From contig JAGRKE010000008.1 in assembly GCA_020442385.1 (NCBI GenBank), forward strand, positions 1 through 64,000: a stretch of 64,000 bases of DNA. The letters run 5' to 3'. Below the pieces are notes generated by a model that saw only the letters and a program-made list of their open reading frames with translations, did not search any database and was not told where the DNA came from. Within the stretch, counting starts at the first letter, position 1. The number at the start of each line of letters is the position of its first letter. The translations under genes were made by a program, and so were the position numbers. Source of the stretch: Alphaproteobacteria bacterium (lineage in GTDB: Bacteria > Pseudomonadota > Alphaproteobacteria > Micavibrionales > Micavibrionaceae). Of the stretch, positions 25,735-34,017 are shown in pieces.

Positions 25735-26993
25735 GCCGCAAGGCGCTTCGCAATCGAGTCATAATCTTCCAGATTGGCAATCGGCCCCAGCGCGGCAAGC
25801 GTAGGCGACCCTTGAAAAATCCGCCGCGCCACATTTTGCAGCGCCGTCACATCCAGCGCATCAATTTTATCCGCCAGCGCATCAGGATCAAACACTGCAT
25901 TATGCAACAACATATGACTAGCCTGTTGATCGGCCCGGCGCATCATAGATTCCCGGCCCATCAGCAAGTTCGATTTGATCTGTGTTCGCGCGCGGGCGAC
26001 CTCTTGCTCGCTCAACGTATTGGCCAGCTTCATCACCTCATCGCACACAACAGGCATAATTTCCGCCAGCTTGTCTGGGCCTGTACCCGCGTAAATGCCA
26101 AACTGCCCGTCATCATGATGACCCCAATGGAATGAATAAACCGAATAGACCAGCCCGCGCTTTTCACGCACTTCCTGAAACAGGCGCGAAGACATGCCGC
26201 CGCCAAAAACGGTTGAGAGCGCCTGCGCCGCGTAATAGTCATCATCCAGTTTGGGAATGCCGCGAAATCCGAGAATGAAATGCGCCTGCTCCAGCTCTTT
26301 TTCGCTGCGGTGATCCCCGCCTTTATAGCTCGCCTGAATATCGCGCACCTTCTCCCCCGCGGGCAGGGCATTAAAATGCTGCGCGCACAGCGACACAAAA
26401 GCGTCATGGTCAACATTGCCGGCCGCGGAAATCACCGTATTGGCCGGGTTGTAAAATTGAGCGATATAGCCGCGCAGCGGTGCCTCTGGCATGTTGGCGA
26501 TAATCTCCGCCGTGCCCAAAATCGGCGCGCCCAATGCCTGGTCCGGATAGGCGGTGGCATAGTAATTGTCAAAAACCAGATCATCAGGCGTATCCAGCGT
26601 CATGCCAATTTCCTGCAAAATCACCTGACGCTCGCGCTCTATTTCCTCTTGCGGCAAGGTCGAATGCTGATACATATCCGCCAGAACCTCGACCATCAGC
26701 GGCAGGCTCTCGGTCAAACCGCGCATATGATAGCTGGTGATCTCGCGGCTAGTATAGGCGTTCATATTGATGCCTGCGCTCTCTGTCACCTCGGCGATTT
26801 GTTTGGCATCGCGGGTTTTTGTGCCCTTGAACAGCATATGCTCAACCATGTGCGCCACGCCGTTATAGGTCATATCCTCATGGCGCGTACCCACGCCCGT
26901 CCAAATCCCCACCGCAACCGAATGCATATCGGCAGCATTGTCGGTAATAATGCGCAGGCCATTTGGCAAAGTTGATGTTCGAATATTGCTCAT
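25731..26993 (-). CDS. M16 family zinc peptidase (mitochondrial processing peptidase-like)
   Basis: Probable cytoplasmic or periplasmic metallopeptidase related to mitochondrial processing peptidase and YmxG. The 420-aa protein carries the inverted zinc motif HMVEH (His48, Glu51, His52), followed by the Glu-rich helix LPQEEIERERQVILQEI about 75 residues later. The C-terminal M16 domain has GFRGIPKLDDDYYAAQALSTVFGGGMSSRLFQEVREKRGLVYSVYS in outline. In alphaproteobacteria it usually follows thrC, as here (2 bases apart). Natural substrate unknown. Confidence 0.93.
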   Translation of the reverse strand: MSNIRTSTLPNGLRIITDNAADMHSVAVGIWTGVGTRHEDMTYNGVAHMVEHMLFKGTKTRDAKQIAEVTESAGINMNAYTSREITSYHMRGLTESLPLMVEVLADMYQHSTLPQEEIERERQVILQEIGMTLDTPDDLVFDNYYATAYPDQALGAPILGTAEIIANMPEAPLRGYIAQFYNPANTVISAAGNVDHDAFVSLCAQHFNALPAGEKVRDIQASYKGGDHRSEKELEQAHFILGFRGIPKLDDDYYAAQALSTVFGGGMSSRLFQEVREKRGLVYSVYSFHWGHHDDGQFGIYAGTGPDKLAEIMPVVCDEVMKLANTLSEQEVARARTQIKSNLLMGRESMMRRADQQASHMLLHNAVFDPDALADKIDALDVTALQNVARRIFQGSPTLAALGPIANLEDYDSIAKRLAA

Positions 26994-26995
26994 AG

Positions 26996-28393
26996 CTATT
27001 TTTTTCCCTCTTCGATTATTTTTGAATGTGCGCGCACAAAATCCTGCACGGTTTTAAGGTTGTTAGGCAGTTCAGTGATGCGCTCTTCCTTATCGAACAG
27101 ATCACTTAGATGCTCTGGCAATTCGGGTCTCTGGCCAATGGCTTGTTCGACCGCATCGGGAAATTTGGCCGGATGCGCGGTGGCTAGCGTCACAATTGGG
27201 CCAGCGCTTTTGAGCACCAGCGCCGCCTTCACACCAACCGCGGTGTGCGGATCAATAACATAGCCGGTTTCGGCAAAAACGGTTTCAATGACATCGAGCA
27301 CTTCGGTTTGGCTGGCGCGCTGCGCGGTAAAATCACGCTTAGCCGCCGCAAAGCGATCGGGCGCAACATCAAAAGAGCCTTCATCTTTAAAACGGCGCAT
27401 AATAGCAACCAGCGTATCAGCGTCACGGCCGAGCATGTCATACAGATAGCGCTCAAAATTGCTGGAGATTTCGATATCCATCGACGGGCTGTTGGTTGCG
27501 ATTACGCCCGCGGCCTTCATTTCCCCGCTTTCAAAAAAGCGCGTCAGAATATCATTCTCGTTGCTCGCCACCACCAGCTTGATCGGCAGCCCCATGCGCC
27601 GCGCGTAATAACCGGCCAGCACATTGCCGAAATTGCCCGTTGGCACAACAAAGGTGACTTGGGTATCGGGCGCGCCGAGTTCAAGCGCCGCACTAACGTA
27701 ATAAACCGTTTGCGCCATAATCCGCGCCCAGTTAATCGAATTCACGGCCGATAAATTCAAACTGCGCCGGAAATCTTGATCCGCGAACATCGCCTTAACC
27801 AGATTTTGGCAATCATCAAATGTCCCATCAATTGCAATATTATAAACATTTTCCGCCGCGACAGTGGTCATCTGACGACGCTGCACATCAGAAACGCGGC
27901 CCTTGGGGTGCAGGATAAACAAATCAAGCTGATCGGAATGGCGGCAGCCTTCAATCGCCGCCGAGCCGGTATCGCCGGAGGTCGCGCCGACAATGGTGAT
28001 GTGCGCGCCGCGCTTCTTTAAAACGTAATCAAAAAAACGGCCCAAAAGCTGGAGCGCCACATCTTTAAAAGCGATGGTCGGCCCGTAAAATTGCTCGAGA
28101 ATATAGTGATTATCTTTGAGCGCGCGCAGAGGAACGATTTTGTCATGACGAAAGCCGCTATAGGCCTGCTTGATCATGGCGGCAAAATCATCGCGAGAAA
28201 TGCACCCTTCTACAAACGGATACATCACCGCCAGCGCAATTTCACCGTAAGTGCGGCCCTTTAGCGCGTTCAGATCCAGCTCCGGAAACGCTTCGGGCAC
28301 ATACAAGCCGCCATCGGGCGCAAGGCCCGCCAGCAGTACATCTTCAAAGGAAAGAGGCTCACCGCCCCCGCGCGTGGAAACATAGCGTATCAT
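26996..28393 (-). CDS. thrC: Threonine synthase
   Basis: PLP enzyme that converts O-phosphohomoserine to threonine. The 465-aa protein starts MIRYVSTRGGGEPLSFEDVLLAGLAPDGG (family N-terminus). The PLP lysine is in TIAFKDVALQLLG, followed by GATSGDTGSAAIEG for phosphate binding. The long frame includes a GTG at 28411, directly after the pdxT stop; I chose the ATG at 28393 from family alignment, although no ribosome binding site is clear. Downstream of pdxT, which links a PLP enzyme with PLP synthesis. Confidence 0.94.
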   Translation of the reverse strand: MIRYVSTRGGGEPLSFEDVLLAGLAPDGGLYVPEAFPELDLNALKGRTYGEIALAVMYPFVEGCISRDDFAAMIKQAYSGFRHDKIVPLRALKDNHYILEQFYGPTIAFKDVALQLLGRFFDYVLKKRGAHITIVGATSGDTGSAAIEGCRHSDQLDLFILHPKGRVSDVQRRQMTTVAAENVYNIAIDGTFDDCQNLVKAMFADQDFRRSLNLSAVNSINWARIMAQTVYYVSAALELGAPDTQVTFVVPTGNFGNVLAGYYARRMGLPIKLVVASNENDILTRFFESGEMKAAGVIATNSPSMDIEISSNFERYLYDMLGRDADTLVAIMRRFKDEGSFDVAPDRFAAAKRDFTAQRASQTEVLDVIETVFAETGYVIDPHTAVGVKAALVLKSAGPIVTLATAHPAKFPDAVEQAIGQRPELPEHLSDLFDKEERITELPNNLKTVQDFVRAHSKIIEEGKK

Positions 28394-28411
28394 GCCAAGG
28401 ATTGTATGCAC

Positions 28412-28972
28412 TTAGCCGATCAAGTCAACGAAAGAGCGATGCATCGGCGATGGGAAATCCAGTGTCAATTCCGGGTGAAACGTGGTGGCCATAATATTCC
28501 CGCTTTTCACCCAGACAGGCTTGCCTTCATGCTCGGCGAGAACTTCAACGCCGGGCCCAACCGCATCAATGACCGGCGCGCGGATAAAAGAGACATTATA
28601 GCCGTTAATTTCATCGTGGTGGCTGTCGATCTGGCGGCCGTAACCGTTGCGCTCCACCACCATATCCAGCAGGCCAAAAGAGCTCTGAGAGGGGTTTTTG
28701 ACCGTTTTTGCCAGCAAAATAGAGCCTGCGCACACGCCCCAGACAGGTTTTTTCGCAAATTCGGCGGCCAAATCATCCCACAGCGCGAATCTGTTGATAA
28801 GATTGAGCATCGTTGTGCTTTCACCGCCGGGCAGAATATAAGCGTCAACACCGCGGAAATCTGCCGATTTTTTGACGGTCTTGAATTGCGCTCCGGCCTG
28901 TTCTATATGAGGCTTATGAGGCTCTACGGCCCCCTGAAGTGCGAGGACACCAATGGTTTTTTTCTTGCACAT
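28412..28972 (-). CDS. pdxT: Pyridoxal 5'-phosphate synthase glutaminase subunit
   Basis: Hydrolyses glutamine and channels ammonia to PdxS for PLP formation. The 186-aa protein has GVLALQGAVEPH at the N-terminus, LPGGESTTM, the nucleophile Cys in WGVCAGSILLAK (GTCAG in most relatives) and the catalytic His/Glu in FHPELT. Unusually, pdxS is not adjacent: a gene on the opposite strand and a terminator lie between. pdxT is followed directly by thrC. Confidence 0.93.
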   Translation of the reverse strand: MCKKKTIGVLALQGAVEPHKPHIEQAGAQFKTVKKSADFRGVDAYILPGGESTTMLNLINRFALWDDLAAEFAKKPVWGVCAGSILLAKTVKNPSQSSFGLLDMVVERNGYGRQIDSHHDEINGYNVSFIRAPVIDAVGPGVEVLAEHEGKPVWVKSGNIMATTFHPELTLDFPSPMHRSFVDLIG

Positions 28973-29029
28973 ATGTAAAATTTATATTATAGATCTGTGC
29001 ATATTTACATTGAGTAGGAGTTTTTGTCC

Positions 29030-29587
29030 ATGGGAACGGCAGCATTTATTACTTTAAAACCATCTGATGAAATTCACATCGGAAAAACCGCCGCAGATGT
29101 AGCAGCTAATATTGAAGCAGCTTTTAGTTTAGCGACGAAAAACGGCATCCGCTCAGCCCTGAATGTTGAAAGTGTCGAAGTTTCTGGAAACGCTGTCGTC
29201 ATCAAAGGCGGACAGGTTTTAAAAGGCAATGAGCATGGCGGAATTTCCTGCCTTTACAACATAAAGTCCATGAAGCTTCCTCAAGATATCGATACAATCA
29301 TTCTTGGCGGCTACAACGGCAAAAAGCTTAAGTTAACACAAACGGCCGAAACCCTGCATGAATTGGGGTATAAGGTCATCGTGCCTATGAAAGCGACATT
29401 GGGCGACGAAGCTGTGAACCACAGCTTGATTATTGACTTTGACCACGGCCCACTCATTCACAGTGAAACATTTGCCTATGTTAAGAGTTTTAAGGACGCT
29501 CTAGAAGCAGCAAAAGACTCCGTAGCCTTTAATAGAGCGCAAGCACAATCATTTCCTGTTCTTTCAAGAGCATACGGCAGATCTTAA
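29030..29587 (+). CDS. Hypothetical protein, 185 aa, between pdxT and pdxS
   Basis: Not recognised. Soluble, with strand-like stretches (NAVVIKGGQVLKG, DTIILGGYNG) and no signal peptide. One Cys at about residue 76. TAGGAG lies 9 bases before the ATG at 29030; a TTG at 29024 would be 3 bases away. It stands alone on the plus strand and ends in a strong hairpin shared with pdxS. Its presence separates pdxS from pdxT. Confidence 0.6.
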   Translation: MGTAAFITLKPSDEIHIGKTAADVAANIEAAFSLATKNGIRSALNVESVEVSGNAVVIKGGQVLKGNEHGGISCLYNIKSMKLPQDIDTIILGGYNGKKLKLTQTAETLHELGYKVIVPMKATLGDEAVNHSLIIDFDHGPLIHSETFAYVKSFKDALEAAKDSVAFNRAQAQSFPVLSRAYGRS

Positions 29588-29589
29588 AA

Positions 29590-29616
29590 AAAACCCGCTC
29601 AATCAAGGCGGGTTTT
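29590..29616. terminator. Bidirectional terminator between the 185-aa gene and pdxS
   Basis: AAAACCCGC (29590-29598) pairs with GCGGGTTTT (29608-29616), a 9-bp stem with a 9-base loop. Runs of A and T on both sides let it work on either strand. It sits between two convergent genes. Confidence 0.85.
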
Positions 29617-29643
29617 AATTTGTCTTCATTTAGTCTTTGAGAA

Positions 29644-30540
29644 CTACCAACCGCGATTGGCCATCAGCATCGGCTCGTCAATCTCGCTGATCTCTGTGCC
29701 GCGCATCGCCACGCCGTCCAGCTCCTTTGATGCTTCCAGAACAATCGCCGGATCATCAAAATGCGCGGTCGCCTTTACGATCGCTTTTGCGAATTTTTCC
29801 GGGTTGTCTGATTTGAAAATACCTGACCCCACGAATACGGTCTCCGCGCCCATTTGCATCAGAAGCGCCGCATCCGCCGGTGTTGCAACGCCGCCCGCCG
29901 CAAAGTTCGGAACAGGCAGCTTGCCTTCGGCCTTTACAATCTTCAGCAGCTCATAAGGCGCAGCAAAATCACGCGCCATAGTCATCAGCTCATCATCGCT
30001 CGCGCTTACAACCGCGCGGATTTCGCGGTTAATGCGGCGCATATGGCGCACAGCCTCCACGATGTTGCCTGTACCTGGCTCGCCTTTTGTACGCATCAGG
30101 GCCGCACCTTCGCCGATACGGCGCAGGGCTTCGCCCAAATTCTTCGCCCCGCAAACAAACGGCACTTTAAAGTCGTGCTTGTTCACGTGGAATTCCTCAT
30201 CCGCAGGCGTTAAAACCTCAGATTCATCAATGTAATCCACGCCCATTTCCTGCAGCAACTGCGCCTCGGCAAAGTGACCGATACGGCATTTCGCCATCAC
30301 GGGAATGGATACGGATTTCATGACCTCTTCAATCACCTCAGGCGGGCTCATACGCGCCACACCGCCGGCCTTGCGGATATCGGAAGGTACGCGCTCCAGC
30401 GCCATCACAGCCACCGCGCCCGCATCTTCGGCCACTTTGGCCTGCTCGGCGGTCACAACATCCATAATCACCCCGCCTTTAAGCATCTCTGCCAGGCCGG
30501 TTTTAATATTGATGACATTTCCTGTTGTTTTCTGGCTCAT
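29644..30540 (-). CDS. pdxS: Pyridoxal 5'-phosphate synthase subunit PdxS
   Basis: Builds PLP from ribose 5-phosphate, glyceraldehyde 3-phosphate and ammonia; a (beta/alpha)8 barrel that forms dodecamers with PdxT. The 298-aa protein has GGVIMDVV near residue 20, [32 protein letters not shown] and the phosphate site [34 protein letters not shown] lies 9 bases before the ATG at 30540, favouring it over the ATG at 30549. This DXP-independent route is less usual in proteobacteria than PdxA/PdxJ. Confidence 0.95.
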   Translation of the reverse strand: MSQKTTGNVINIKTGLAEMLKGGVIMDVVTAEQAKVAEDAGAVAVMALERVPSDIRKAGGVARMSPPEVIEEVMKSVSIPVMAKCRIGHFAEAQLLQEMGVDYIDESEVLTPADEEFHVNKHDFKVPFVCGAKNLGEALRRIGEGAALMRTKGEPGTGNIVEAVRHMRRINREIRAVVSASDDELMTMARDFAAPYELLKIVKAEGKLPVPNFAAGGVATPADAALLMQMGAETVFVGSGIFKSDNPEKFAKAIVKATAHFDDPAIVLEASKELDGVAMRGTEISEIDEPMLMANRGW

Positions 30541-30645
30541 ATCGTCCATTCCTTTAAAAATCTTATCGTTCGTGTAAGGCGCGCTATTTATACATATTTA
30601 GCGCGCAAATGCAAAAGATACAGCGCAAAAACGTAAAAAAATTTA

Positions 30646-30671
30646 CCGCCCGGATTTGGCCCTCCGGGCGG
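30646..30671 (-). terminator. Terminator after the N-acyltransferase gene
   Basis: CCGCCCGGA (30646-30654) pairs with TCCGGGCGG (30663-30671), a 9-bp GC-rich stem. On the minus strand TAAATTTTTTT follows. It ends the transcript of the gene at 30701-31594 and separates it from pdxS. Confidence 0.85.
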
Positions 30672-30700
30672 TTTGTAGAAAGGATGAACAGTTTTGTCTC

Positions 30701-31594
30701 TTAGGACAGGAGTTTTTGATAAATCATATCCTTGCAGGCCTGGTCAATCAGACCGTCTTGCCAGTGATTTTGCGCCAGCATATCGGCCATATTTTGTAGC
30801 CTGCCATTATCGGAAATTATCGTCCAGCAATGCGGCGCTTCATGGCGCATCGTATCGAGCACATGCTTGATATTGAAGATCAGCGGTTGCAACCCGCCAT
30901 GGGATTTCACTTGCGGACCCAATACGCGGTAGGCAAAGCCGATTTTTTGCAAACTAGGCAGGTGCAAAGGCTCCACCATCCAGACACAATCCAGAATTTG
31001 CGCCTGCATCGCCGCCTCAAACGCGCCTTGCAACAGCGCGGCCTGCGCATACGGAATTTGGCGGCGAATCTGTTTGGTTTTACCGCTATCTTGAATCTGC
31101 ACCACATCCTGCTCGCTATAGGCAGAGAGGAATTTGCCGTCACTGGCACGCTTGCGGAAGCGCGGCGCCATAACAAAGCGCGAAATCTCACATAAATGCA
31201 GCGCGCGCGAGTCGAATTTAAGCAGCGGATGATCGCATAATTCCTGCATCGGAAAGCTCTCGCCCGGCGCTTCATCATTGGGCAAGATTACCCGCAGCGT
31301 GCCGACAACTTCATGGCTAACGCGATGCTTAAGCATAAAATGCCGCGCACGGTCATCATACTCATCACTCTCGATAAAATTGGCCGGATCGGTTGGACAC
31401 TCATACCCGTTTTCTTCGCATAAAACCTTGTGCCTTAAACGAAAACAGCGCCCGCGCAATTCATCATTATCGGCGGGCACTAGCTCAAATGTTTTATTGT
31501 AAACAGCCTCGTAAGAATGCTCTTGTAAATTTCTCTTTAAATTGCTCATCAACGTATCTGTGCACGCTTTGATCAATGATTTTGTCATACGCAT
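30701..31594 (-). CDS. GNAT-fold N-acyltransferase, PEP-CTERM/exosortase-associated type
   Basis: Resembles the acyltransferases linked to PEP-CTERM/exosortase systems and the N-acyl amino acid synthase/autoinducer synthase fold. The 297-aa protein has FRLRHKVLCEENGYE (LuxI-like Arg-rich start of the fold, about residues 50-64), VVGTLRVILPND, and the LHLCEISRFVMAPRFRKR segment, corresponding to the ExSRF core seen in these families. A hydrophobic stretch is lacking. The start at 31594 has GGAGGGGAG 6 bases upstream. No exosortase, LuxR-type receptor or PEP-CTERM protein is seen in the window, so its product and partners are open. Confidence 0.72.
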   Translation of the reverse strand: MRMTKSLIKACTDTLMSNLKRNLQEHSYEAVYNKTFELVPADNDELRGRCFRLRHKVLCEENGYECPTDPANFIESDEYDDRARHFMLKHRVSHEVVGTLRVILPNDEAPGESFPMQELCDHPLLKFDSRALHLCEISRFVMAPRFRKRASDGKFLSAYSEQDVVQIQDSGKTKQIRRQIPYAQAALLQGAFEAAMQAQILDCVWMVEPLHLPSLQKIGFAYRVLGPQVKSHGGLQPLIFNIKHVLDTMRHEAPHCWTIISDNGRLQNMADMLAQNHWQDGLIDQACKDMIYQKLLS

Positions 31595-31722
31595 CAGCTT
31601 CTCCCCTCCCAAGGAGCATCAAAACACCCGTGAAACACAGGTATTTCCTTGATTGTAGCGCGATACCGCTTAACGCCCGGTGAATTTAAGCAAGGATTTT
31701 AGATAAATTGAAAACGCCGGAT

Positions 31723-32016
31723 TTAGCAGCAACCGCCCGATGGGTTGGTCACGTCGTCTTCATCATGGTCGTGATCACAGCAAGATCCGTCCGCTTTATG
31801 CTCATGATCATGATGGTGATGGTCATGATCGTGGGAATGATCATGCCCGCAGCACGAGCCGTCCGCATGATGATGGTGGTGGTGTGAATGATCTTGAGAA
31901 TGCCCATGCGCCGCCGAGCCCATCATCCAGCCGCCACTTTGTGCGCCGCCGGCCCCCATTGGCAGGGTGGTGGAATGTTTCAGCATATTTTTAATGCGTT
32001 TTGTGCGCTCACTCAT
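31723..32016 (-). CDS. His/Cys-rich putative metal-binding protein
   Basis: The 97-aa protein has about 22 histidines and 6 cysteines. Residues from about 37 on are dominated by HDH runs interrupted twice by ADGSCC, and the protein ends GGCC. Such proteins can store or buffer nickel, zinc or copper, or form metal-sensitive regulators, but I cannot name a family. The first 20 residues are basic (KRIKNMLKHS). No signal peptide is visible, so it is probably cytoplasmic. It diverges from the RluA-type gene with about 46 bases between the starts. Confidence 0.75.
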   Translation of the reverse strand: MSERTKRIKNMLKHSTTLPMGAGGAQSGGWMMGSAAHGHSQDHSHHHHHHADGSCCGHDHSHDHDHHHHDHEHKADGSCCDHDHDEDDVTNPSGGCC

Positions 32017-32062
32017 GGTTTCGCTCCTAGACTTGGCTGTTCAATACTGCTTTATAGTCTCT

Positions 32063-32740
32063 ATGTTAGAGAATTTCAAACCTTCCATTCGTCCGATGAC
32101 GTATGACCCGCCGCAAGACCCCTTGTGCGTTGTGCACAGGGATGATGATCTGCTGGTGTTGAATAAACCCTCCGGCCTGCTCAGCGTGCCGGGGCGCAGG
32201 CCCGAACATCACGACTGCCTTGAAAACCGTGCCAAAGCCGCATTTCCACAGGCCTTGCTGACGCACCGTCTGGATTGCGACACATCGGGACTGATGTTGA
32301 TGGCGATGAACAAGCGGGCGCAAAGCCTGATCGGCAAGCATTTCGAGCGGCGGCTGATCCACAAGACCTATATCGCGCGCGTTGCCGGATCGCCGAAAGA
32401 AGATGAGGGATTTATTGATTTGCCCTTACGTTGTGATTGGCCGAACAGACCGTTGCAGATGGTGTGCTATGAACACGGCAAACCCTCACAAACCGCGTGG
32501 AAGGTGCTGGAACGCGGCGGTGATTCCACGCTCGTTCAGCTTAATCCCATTACAGGACGCAGCCATCAGCTGCGCGTTCATATGCTCGCGCTCGGCCATC
32601 CAATTTTGGGCGAATGCTTTTATGCGCCGGAAGAGGTTTTCCGCGCATCGCCAAGGTTGCTGCTCCATGCGCACAGCCTTGAGATTCATCACCCAGAGGG
32701 CGGAAAACGCGTTCAATACAGCGCCGAAACACCCTTTTAA
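32063..32740 (+). CDS. RluA-family pseudouridine synthase
   Basis: Converts specific uridines in rRNA or tRNA to pseudouridine. The 225-aa protein has LVLNKPSGLLSVPGR, the catalytic HRLDCDTSGLMLMA (Asp71) and PITGRSHQLRVHM. It lacks an S4 domain, like RluA itself, which targets 23S U746 and tRNA U32. The open frame reaches upstream to 31967, overlapping the His-rich gene. I took the ATG at 32063; a further ATG at 32096 is possible, and neither has a clear ribosome binding site. Confidence 0.9.
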   Translation: MLENFKPSIRPMTYDPPQDPLCVVHRDDDLLVLNKPSGLLSVPGRRPEHHDCLENRAKAAFPQALLTHRLDCDTSGLMLMAMNKRAQSLIGKHFERRLIHKTYIARVAGSPKEDEGFIDLPLRCDWPNRPLQMVCYEHGKPSQTAWKVLERGGDSTLVQLNPITGRSHQLRVHMLALGHPILGECFYAPEEVFRASPRLLLHAHSLEIHHPEGGKRVQYSAETPF

Positions 32741-32806
32741 ACTCCTGATTTATTTGAAGAATACCCTGATCCTTCTTTTCGTTTTTCAGTTTTTAGGGGG
32801 TGGGGC

Positions 32807-33184
32807 TTAGTCTTCGTAATATAGTGTTTTAAGCTCTTCTACAAACTGCCCTTCAATGACTCTATAAATCTCATTATATTTTTCTTCGGATATCTCGTGC
32901 TTTTCAAAACCAGCCTTTTGAATAGCAGATACCATAACGGCATCAATGTCTTTTTCGCACGATTTCATAGCTATTGGAGCTGCATACTCGATAAATTCCG
33001 AGCGACTTTTGCGGTATATAGAATCATCATCAACGTTATTAAGATGAACGTCATCAATGTTCCTTATCGTACACTCCAGCGCGCGCGCAACAATATACGC
33101 CTGACTTTTTGTAAAAAGAAAAAATACAGCAGACAGAGCAAGCACAATAAACAAAACCAAGTATGTTTTTTTAGACAGGGCCAT
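32807..33184 (-). CDS. Small membrane-anchored hypothetical protein
   Basis: Not recognised. The 125-aa protein (from the ATG at 33184) has a single N-terminal membrane segment or signal anchor (KKTYLVLFIVLALSAVFFLF), then a mostly helical, acidic domain with two Cys (about 37 and 74). Alternative starts at 33196 or 33199 lie further upstream. It overlaps the preceding peptidoglycan-binding-like gene by 14 bases, so they are likely translated together, and it has a low GC content. Confidence 0.6.
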   Translation of the reverse strand: MALSKKTYLVLFIVLALSAVFFLFTKSQAYIVARALECTIRNIDDVHLNNVDDDSIYRKSRSEFIEYAAPIAMKSCEKDIDAVMVSAIQKAGFEKHEISEEKYNEIYRVIEGQFVEELKTLYYED

Positions 33185-33653
33185 TCCTTTCATCATCAAG
33201 TATTTTTATAACTCTTTCATTTACATTTTTAATCACGCCGAACATACCCTTTGAACCTCTCAAAATCAGATTAAGTATGTCTTTTTGTCCCTTGATCCTG
33301 TCTTCAAGTCTATCAAAAATTTCTTTGTCTTGCGCGGGCTTTCTGCCGGGCACGGGCACATTGTGAGGGTCGGGTTTTATCTGCGGAATTGGCGGATTTT
33401 CGGACCATACCATGAGGGCTCTTTCAGTCTCGCCGCCCGGAAACATAAGACCGTCAACACGCAGGCCGTTTTCTTTTTGGAAATTTTTAATGCCGTTATC
33501 CAAATCCCGCGTAATGATGCCGTTCGGATCTTGCTCCTTTTCAAAAAACCCAAGACGGTTCAAACGCTTTTTGGTCTCCAGCACATCCCCTTCATCATTT
33601 TCGAGATTATTACCAACGGGCTTTTTGAGAAACCCCACTCTATTTTCAGACAT
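33171..33653 (-). CDS. Small peptidoglycan-binding-domain-like protein
   Basis: The 160-aa protein has a PG_binding_1-like segment at about residues 22-75: DVLETKKRLNRLGFF, then DPNGIITRDLDNGIKNFQKENGLRVDG. A Pro-rich linker (PIPQIKPDPHNVPVPGRKP) and a helical charged C-terminal part follow. No signal peptide is visible. It is the first gene of a two-gene unit with the membrane-anchored protein. The similarity to the domains in the protein at 8439-9809 suggests a family of such proteins in this organism. No enzyme activity is predicted. Confidence 0.7.
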   Translation of the reverse strand: MSENRVGFLKKPVGNNLENDEGDVLETKKRLNRLGFFEKEQDPNGIITRDLDNGIKNFQKENGLRVDGLMFPGGETERALMVWSENPPIPQIKPDPHNVPVPGRKPAQDKEIFDRLEDRIKGQKDILNLILRGSKGMFGVIKNVNERVIKILDDERNGPV

Positions 33654-33768
33654 CTTTGTTTATATCCTTTATTATAAAAAGGAATATAATCCTATTAAAT
33701 AGGGTTTTTGTCAATCTTTTCGGCTATGGTAAAATACGCTTCGGTTTTAACCGCAAAGGAGACCCCTC

Positions 33769-34017
33769 ATGGATATCGCAACATTCACCGTCTTTTTAGG
33801 CTGGGCCACATTGATCAATCTGGGGATTTTCATCCTCGCCGTTTTGGTTTTAACTAACAAGCGCGACGATCTGGCCAAATTCCACGCCAAGATTTTCGGG
33901 CTGAAGAAGGAAGAGCTGCTCAAGGGTTATTTCACCCATCTCAGCCGCTACCAAATCCTGATCCTCGTCTTTAACCTTGTGCCGTATCTGGTGTTGAGAT
34001 TGGTGGAGTTGGGTTAG
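33769..34017 (+). CDS. Small membrane protein of the DUF6868 type
   Basis: The 82-aa protein has two membrane segments (about residues 5-28 and 60-80) around a short polar loop KRDDLAKFHAKIFGLKKEEL. This matches my recollection of the DUF6868 family of unknown function. AAAGGAG lies 6-8 bases before the ATG. It converges on the 258-aa membrane protein, overlapping by 4 bases. Confidence 0.72.
   Translation: MDIATFTVFLGWATLINLGIFILAVLVLTNKRDDLAKFHAKIFGLKKEELLKGYFTHLSRYQILILVFNLVPYLVLRLVELG

Noticed and set aside
26280..26975. Open frame of 231 codons opposite the M16 peptidase
   Set aside because: Shadow of a well-supported gene; no recognisable motifs.
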